DNA of 64,000 bases. Source: Allacma fusca (taxonomy: Eukaryota; Arthropoda; Collembola; Symphypleona; Sminthuridae). Under the pieces are notes generated by a model. The model did no database searches. It saw only the letters and a list, made by a program, of their open reading frames with translations, and had not been told where the DNA came from. Shown piece by piece: positions 60,701 to 64,000 of the stretch. The stretch lies in NCBI GenBank assembly GCA_947179485.1, contig OX359245.1:46611067-46675066 (forward strand), written 5' to 3'. The first letter of the stretch is position 1, and every line of letters starts with the position of its first letter. A program made the translations under genes and the position numbers.

Positions 60701-63700
60701 TGTATTATTGATCCAAAACATATTTTTAGTAGTACACATGATTTTTGGCAATCAAACGTTTTTCTGGAACTTGCTTTAAAGCTTAATTATAGCTCTACAG
60801 AAAATCCTGACGTGCAATTGGTTCAAGGAAAATATTAGTATATTCAATTTTGATCCTCTCAAACAGAAATGACGGAAGTGCTATTAACTGGGAAGATGTT
60901 GATCGTAATCTCTAGACGTTCGATTCAATGTTACATCAACCGTCGTTGTTGAAATTCTAGTTATCTTTTCCACTGAACCCGTTTAATTATACTGCAGGAA
61001 AATCATGGAAAATAGATAGAGTGGTGTCGAAGCAAATGAATTTTCAAATTTTCTTATTTGATTTAAGAAAATATTTTTGGCTTCAAAACAATTGGAATTC
61101 AGGACGTAACATCTAGTGTGTTTGAATGTTCAAACAATTCGGAAATATCTATACGCAATTTGAATAAACACTTAATATTTCAACGGGATTCAATTAACGA
61201 ACATAGTATTTAATTTCCTATACTTCTTGAAGGAAATTCCGCATGTAATGCTTAATAGGGGCAACTGGCAAAGAAGATTTTACAACATGTGCCCGAATTT
61301 ATTTCCGGATTTTAAAACCCGACCTCAGTAATACAATTGTGAATTAAAAAAGGTGAGTCCACAAAAGCTAGCGGTCCGTCTTTTCTGAGTATAGCCAAGT
61401 GGCACATTTTTCAAAATAATTCTGAATTCTCAGAAAACATAATTGGTTTTTAAAAGTTTGACTGGCTTTGCTCCTTTTTCCGTCAGAGAGTAATGTCAAG
61501 AGGTTTTGAGTTAGCGCAACGAGACAATTTGGAAATATTTGAAAGAAATTTTAGCTAGAAAATGGAAAATTTTAATACGTCTTACTTGCCGGGAAACGGG
61601 ACGGCTATATTTTAAATAACACCATCATATCCGCATTTACAAAATTTTGAGACTGCGGTCTGTTAACGCAATCTGTCCCTCGCAAGTCTCGTAAAAGCTG
61701 CGAGAACAGATGCTGTGGCGTGGAAGCAAGAGAATTTTTATAAATTTAAATTTTATTTCGGTAAAATAAATGTTACTTAAATTGTATTTAATGACGTAAT
61801 ACGTAGTGTGAATAGTATTTTAAAACATTTTTAAAATATCAAAAAGCAATTCGAATGAGCATTTAACATTTTAATAGGGAGAAATATACGACCAAAACAA
61901 TTAATTTCATGTATCTTTTGCTGGCAACTACCTCCCCAGTAAACCACGAACGTTGGAGAACGCTTGTACCAATGCACAATTCTAACGTTAGCCTAGTTGG
62001 TGTAACGTTAATCGTAGCGTTTTTCAAACGCTCAAATGTCCTACTGAATGAGTAAGAATTGTAAAGACGGCTTAACCGGAATTTGTTTCCGAGTATTTGA
62101 ATTCAAATTAGTAATTTAAATTAGTAAAATGATAAATTATATTTTAATACCTGTTATTAACTTACACAGTAGAGATCTAAAACCAAACCTAAAGCCCCTG
62201 TATGATGCCACACCGTTCGGAAAATGTTTGCGAAAAATACCTTGTGATACTCTTCAAATATTCAATTTTACTTTTACCCTTAAATGATGAAACTGAAAAT
62301 TGTAATTCAAAATTTTTCTTATTCCGTTATATGTAAGTCAAAACAGTGGTTATAACTTTACCTGAGGAAAGCAGAGCAAACCCGGATTATTTTTATTGTT
62401 CTCTTGCAAGTGAGCTGCAGGGGTGATAAACGTGAATAAAACGTTTTTTGAGGATTCTGAATTATTCGGTTATTTATTTTAGAATATGTTCGTTTTTTGT
62501 AGACAATTTTGAAGGCTTTCCAGGTAGCTGAATGATTTTAACCCCTGAATATCATTTTATCAACAACCTTATCGTTAGCGTTGTATCTTCTTCTGAAAAA
62601 AGGATTCAGTGGAGTGAAGACGAATTTGTTTATATTTTTCAAAATGTATTGCTTAATGTTCACAATTTAAAGGACTGTTAATATTATAAGTGTCAATGGA
62701 GATCCCTAAAGTAAATCCTCAAGATCACAAATGTAAATTAAATGCTGCTGTAATTGTTTAGATTTTAAATCACACTACACACTTGGGTTAAGAAAAGGGT
62801 GTACATCGGAATTTCACTTTATATTGCAAAACTGATTGTGAGATTGCTGGAAGACCAGGCAAAGCAAGCAGACAGGAACCTTGTAAAATTGTAAACATAG
62901 ACGATGTATGTACATTAATTGCCTTCAGAAATCGCAGAACACAACTTTAACTCAAGTTCCAGGGATTTCCGGTATATTTTCTTGTTTGGCGTTAAGGTTA
63001 GAAAATTTTTAAAAAATTCAAGGGGAAATTACATTTTTATTTATTGATCCAAAACATATTTTTGGCAATACACATTATTTTTGATGACCAAACGTTTTTC
63101 TGAAATTTACTTTGAGTATTTTCAAATTTTGCCAATTCGAAATATTTTGAACAGCGTTTTATATTTTGAATGATTTAAAAATCTTGTATTACTTAATCTA
63201 AAACATTTTCCAACTAGGACACGAACTGAATGATCTATTGTGTATGCTATTGTGAGGTAGGAAAATATTTTCCGTAGCTTGGAAATTAACCGAATTAGTA
63301 TTATTTCTTAGATTTATTCCTCCAATGTGAGCAGTGCAAAATTATTGTGATACGAAATTATGTCCAATCGTTCCTTCAAACCCAAAGAAAGCACACTTTA
63401 AATTACACTACACCAAATTAACTTAGCATATTCCTTAACCGTGGCCGTGGAAACAGTTCAAACGGCGTCAAAACTAAACAAGTTTACCATCAATGTTTTT
63501 GCAACAAAATTTCGGGATATTAGTTTTAAAATTTGAAAATCCGATCCCAGATTGGTGTTGATTATTTTAATACATTTGTATCACTTGATCTTTTACTGTA
63601 TGACATTTTAATGAGTAAAAAAAATAAAGTTTACATTTCCGCAGGATAATCAGCAAGACCAGATATGAAAATTTATTTAAATTTATTTTAAAAAAATTCT

Positions 63701-63990
63701 TCTTAATCTTGGAAATTAATTTTCAGTCCCTTTTTAAAACGTTCAATGGATCCTGAGCACTTTGGCCTATATCTAACATACACTTGCAAGGGTCACATTA
63801 TATCTTACTTATTGGGGAAAGTGAGAATTAATTTTTTAATATCCCACGAATGGGCATACGGAATTAAATTCGGGGTATTTGTACAAAAAATAAGAAAATT
63901 GAATCCAAAAATTGTTCACAGGAATTATAATACGAGATTCGTATTTGCACAGGTTCGATGTTTCTTAAATGCTATGAAACATTAAAATCA
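57740..63990. repeat. Patchwork of diverged long repeats (offsets about 0.7, 2.2-2.3, 4.7 kb)
   Basis: Matching segments, each with many substitutions and small gaps: 59,003~59,691; 61,015-61,250~61,711-61,940; 58,440-58,560~60,770-60,910; 60,450-60,800~62,630-63,120; 59,230-59,325~63,899-63,990; 57,745~59,470~63,320; 57,885-57,960~63,450-63,530. This indicates an old tandem or segmental array whose units later diverged, continuing past the window's end. Confidence 0.7.
58267..58434 (+). other. Candidate coding exon (56 codons, phase 0/0), possibly of a decayed multi-copy gene
   Basis: An acceptor (CTGCGTTTTAG) and a strong donor (CTTAAG|GTAAGT) bound exactly 56 open codons. The product is rich in Tyr/Arg and ends in a protein-like stretch (GFQRVPEFLRFINDAYMEMG). 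A second open stretch nearby (58,507-58,740) encodes a hydrophobic helix (VLIVKMLSVITIQWICSYIV) but cannot be joined in frame by any AG I see. No family is confidently recognised. A chemoreceptor-type membrane protein is one possibility; a pseudogene is another. Confidence 0.28.
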
Positions 63991-64000
63991 CCTAAGTGAC

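Noticed and set aside
1-64000. tRNA and rRNA genes
   Set aside because: I looked for GTTCRANNC-type tRNA boxes and long GC-rich structured blocks. The few GGTTCGAA or GGTTCAAA hits lack a paired A box and stems.

Overview
The window is a gene-poor, AT-rich stretch of nuclear DNA from an animal, almost certainly an arthropod. The one gene I can name is a single-exon receptor of the long-Toll type (Toll-6/Tollo clade). An uninterrupted coding sequence is characteristic of arthropod long Tolls. I cannot place the species below arthropod from the sequence.

Layout. Positions 1-43.4 kb hold no certain gene. They alternate unique AT-rich DNA with at least a dozen tandem-repeat (satellite/minisatellite) arrays: about 59 bp (4.1-5.0 kb), 25 bp (8.7-9.7), 32 bp (10.6-11.3, again reversed at 33.2-33.8 and forward at 38.1-38.4), 22 bp (12.3-12.6), TTGACC-core arrays (16.5-17.6, 25.5-26.4, 27.8-28.7 and, reversed, 34.4-35.3), 18/36 bp (19.2-20.1), 51 bp of palindromic halves (21.3-22.2) and 15 bp (23.6-23.9). 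A 993-bp non-autonomous hAT element with a perfect 8-bp target duplication sits at 35,358-36,350, inside decayed GTCAA-type repeat.

The Toll gene runs on the minus strand, 47,931 to 43,582 (1449 aa). It is flanked downstream by a 15-bp array that starts within about 10 bp of its stop, and upstream by what looks like spliced 5' non-coding sequence: an acceptor at 48,019, a small exon-like block at 49,581-49,644, and GC-rich first-exon/promoter candidates near 55.3 and 56.3 kb. More minisatellites (11/12 bp and 20 bp) lie in this upstream interval. From about 57.7 kb to the end is a patchwork of diverged long repeats, with copies offset by about 0.7, 2.2-2.3 and 4.7 kb. It contains one well-formed exon-like block (58,267-58,434).

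The Toll CDS is visibly richer in G+C than its surroundings, so short GC-rich blocks bounded by good splice sites (27.4, 37.9, 24.7, 32.4 kb) are reported as candidate exons of genes whose introns may span the satellites. They are low-confidence: no family was recognised and chance matches are expected at this scale. Most long open frames outside the Toll gene are satellites read as protein.
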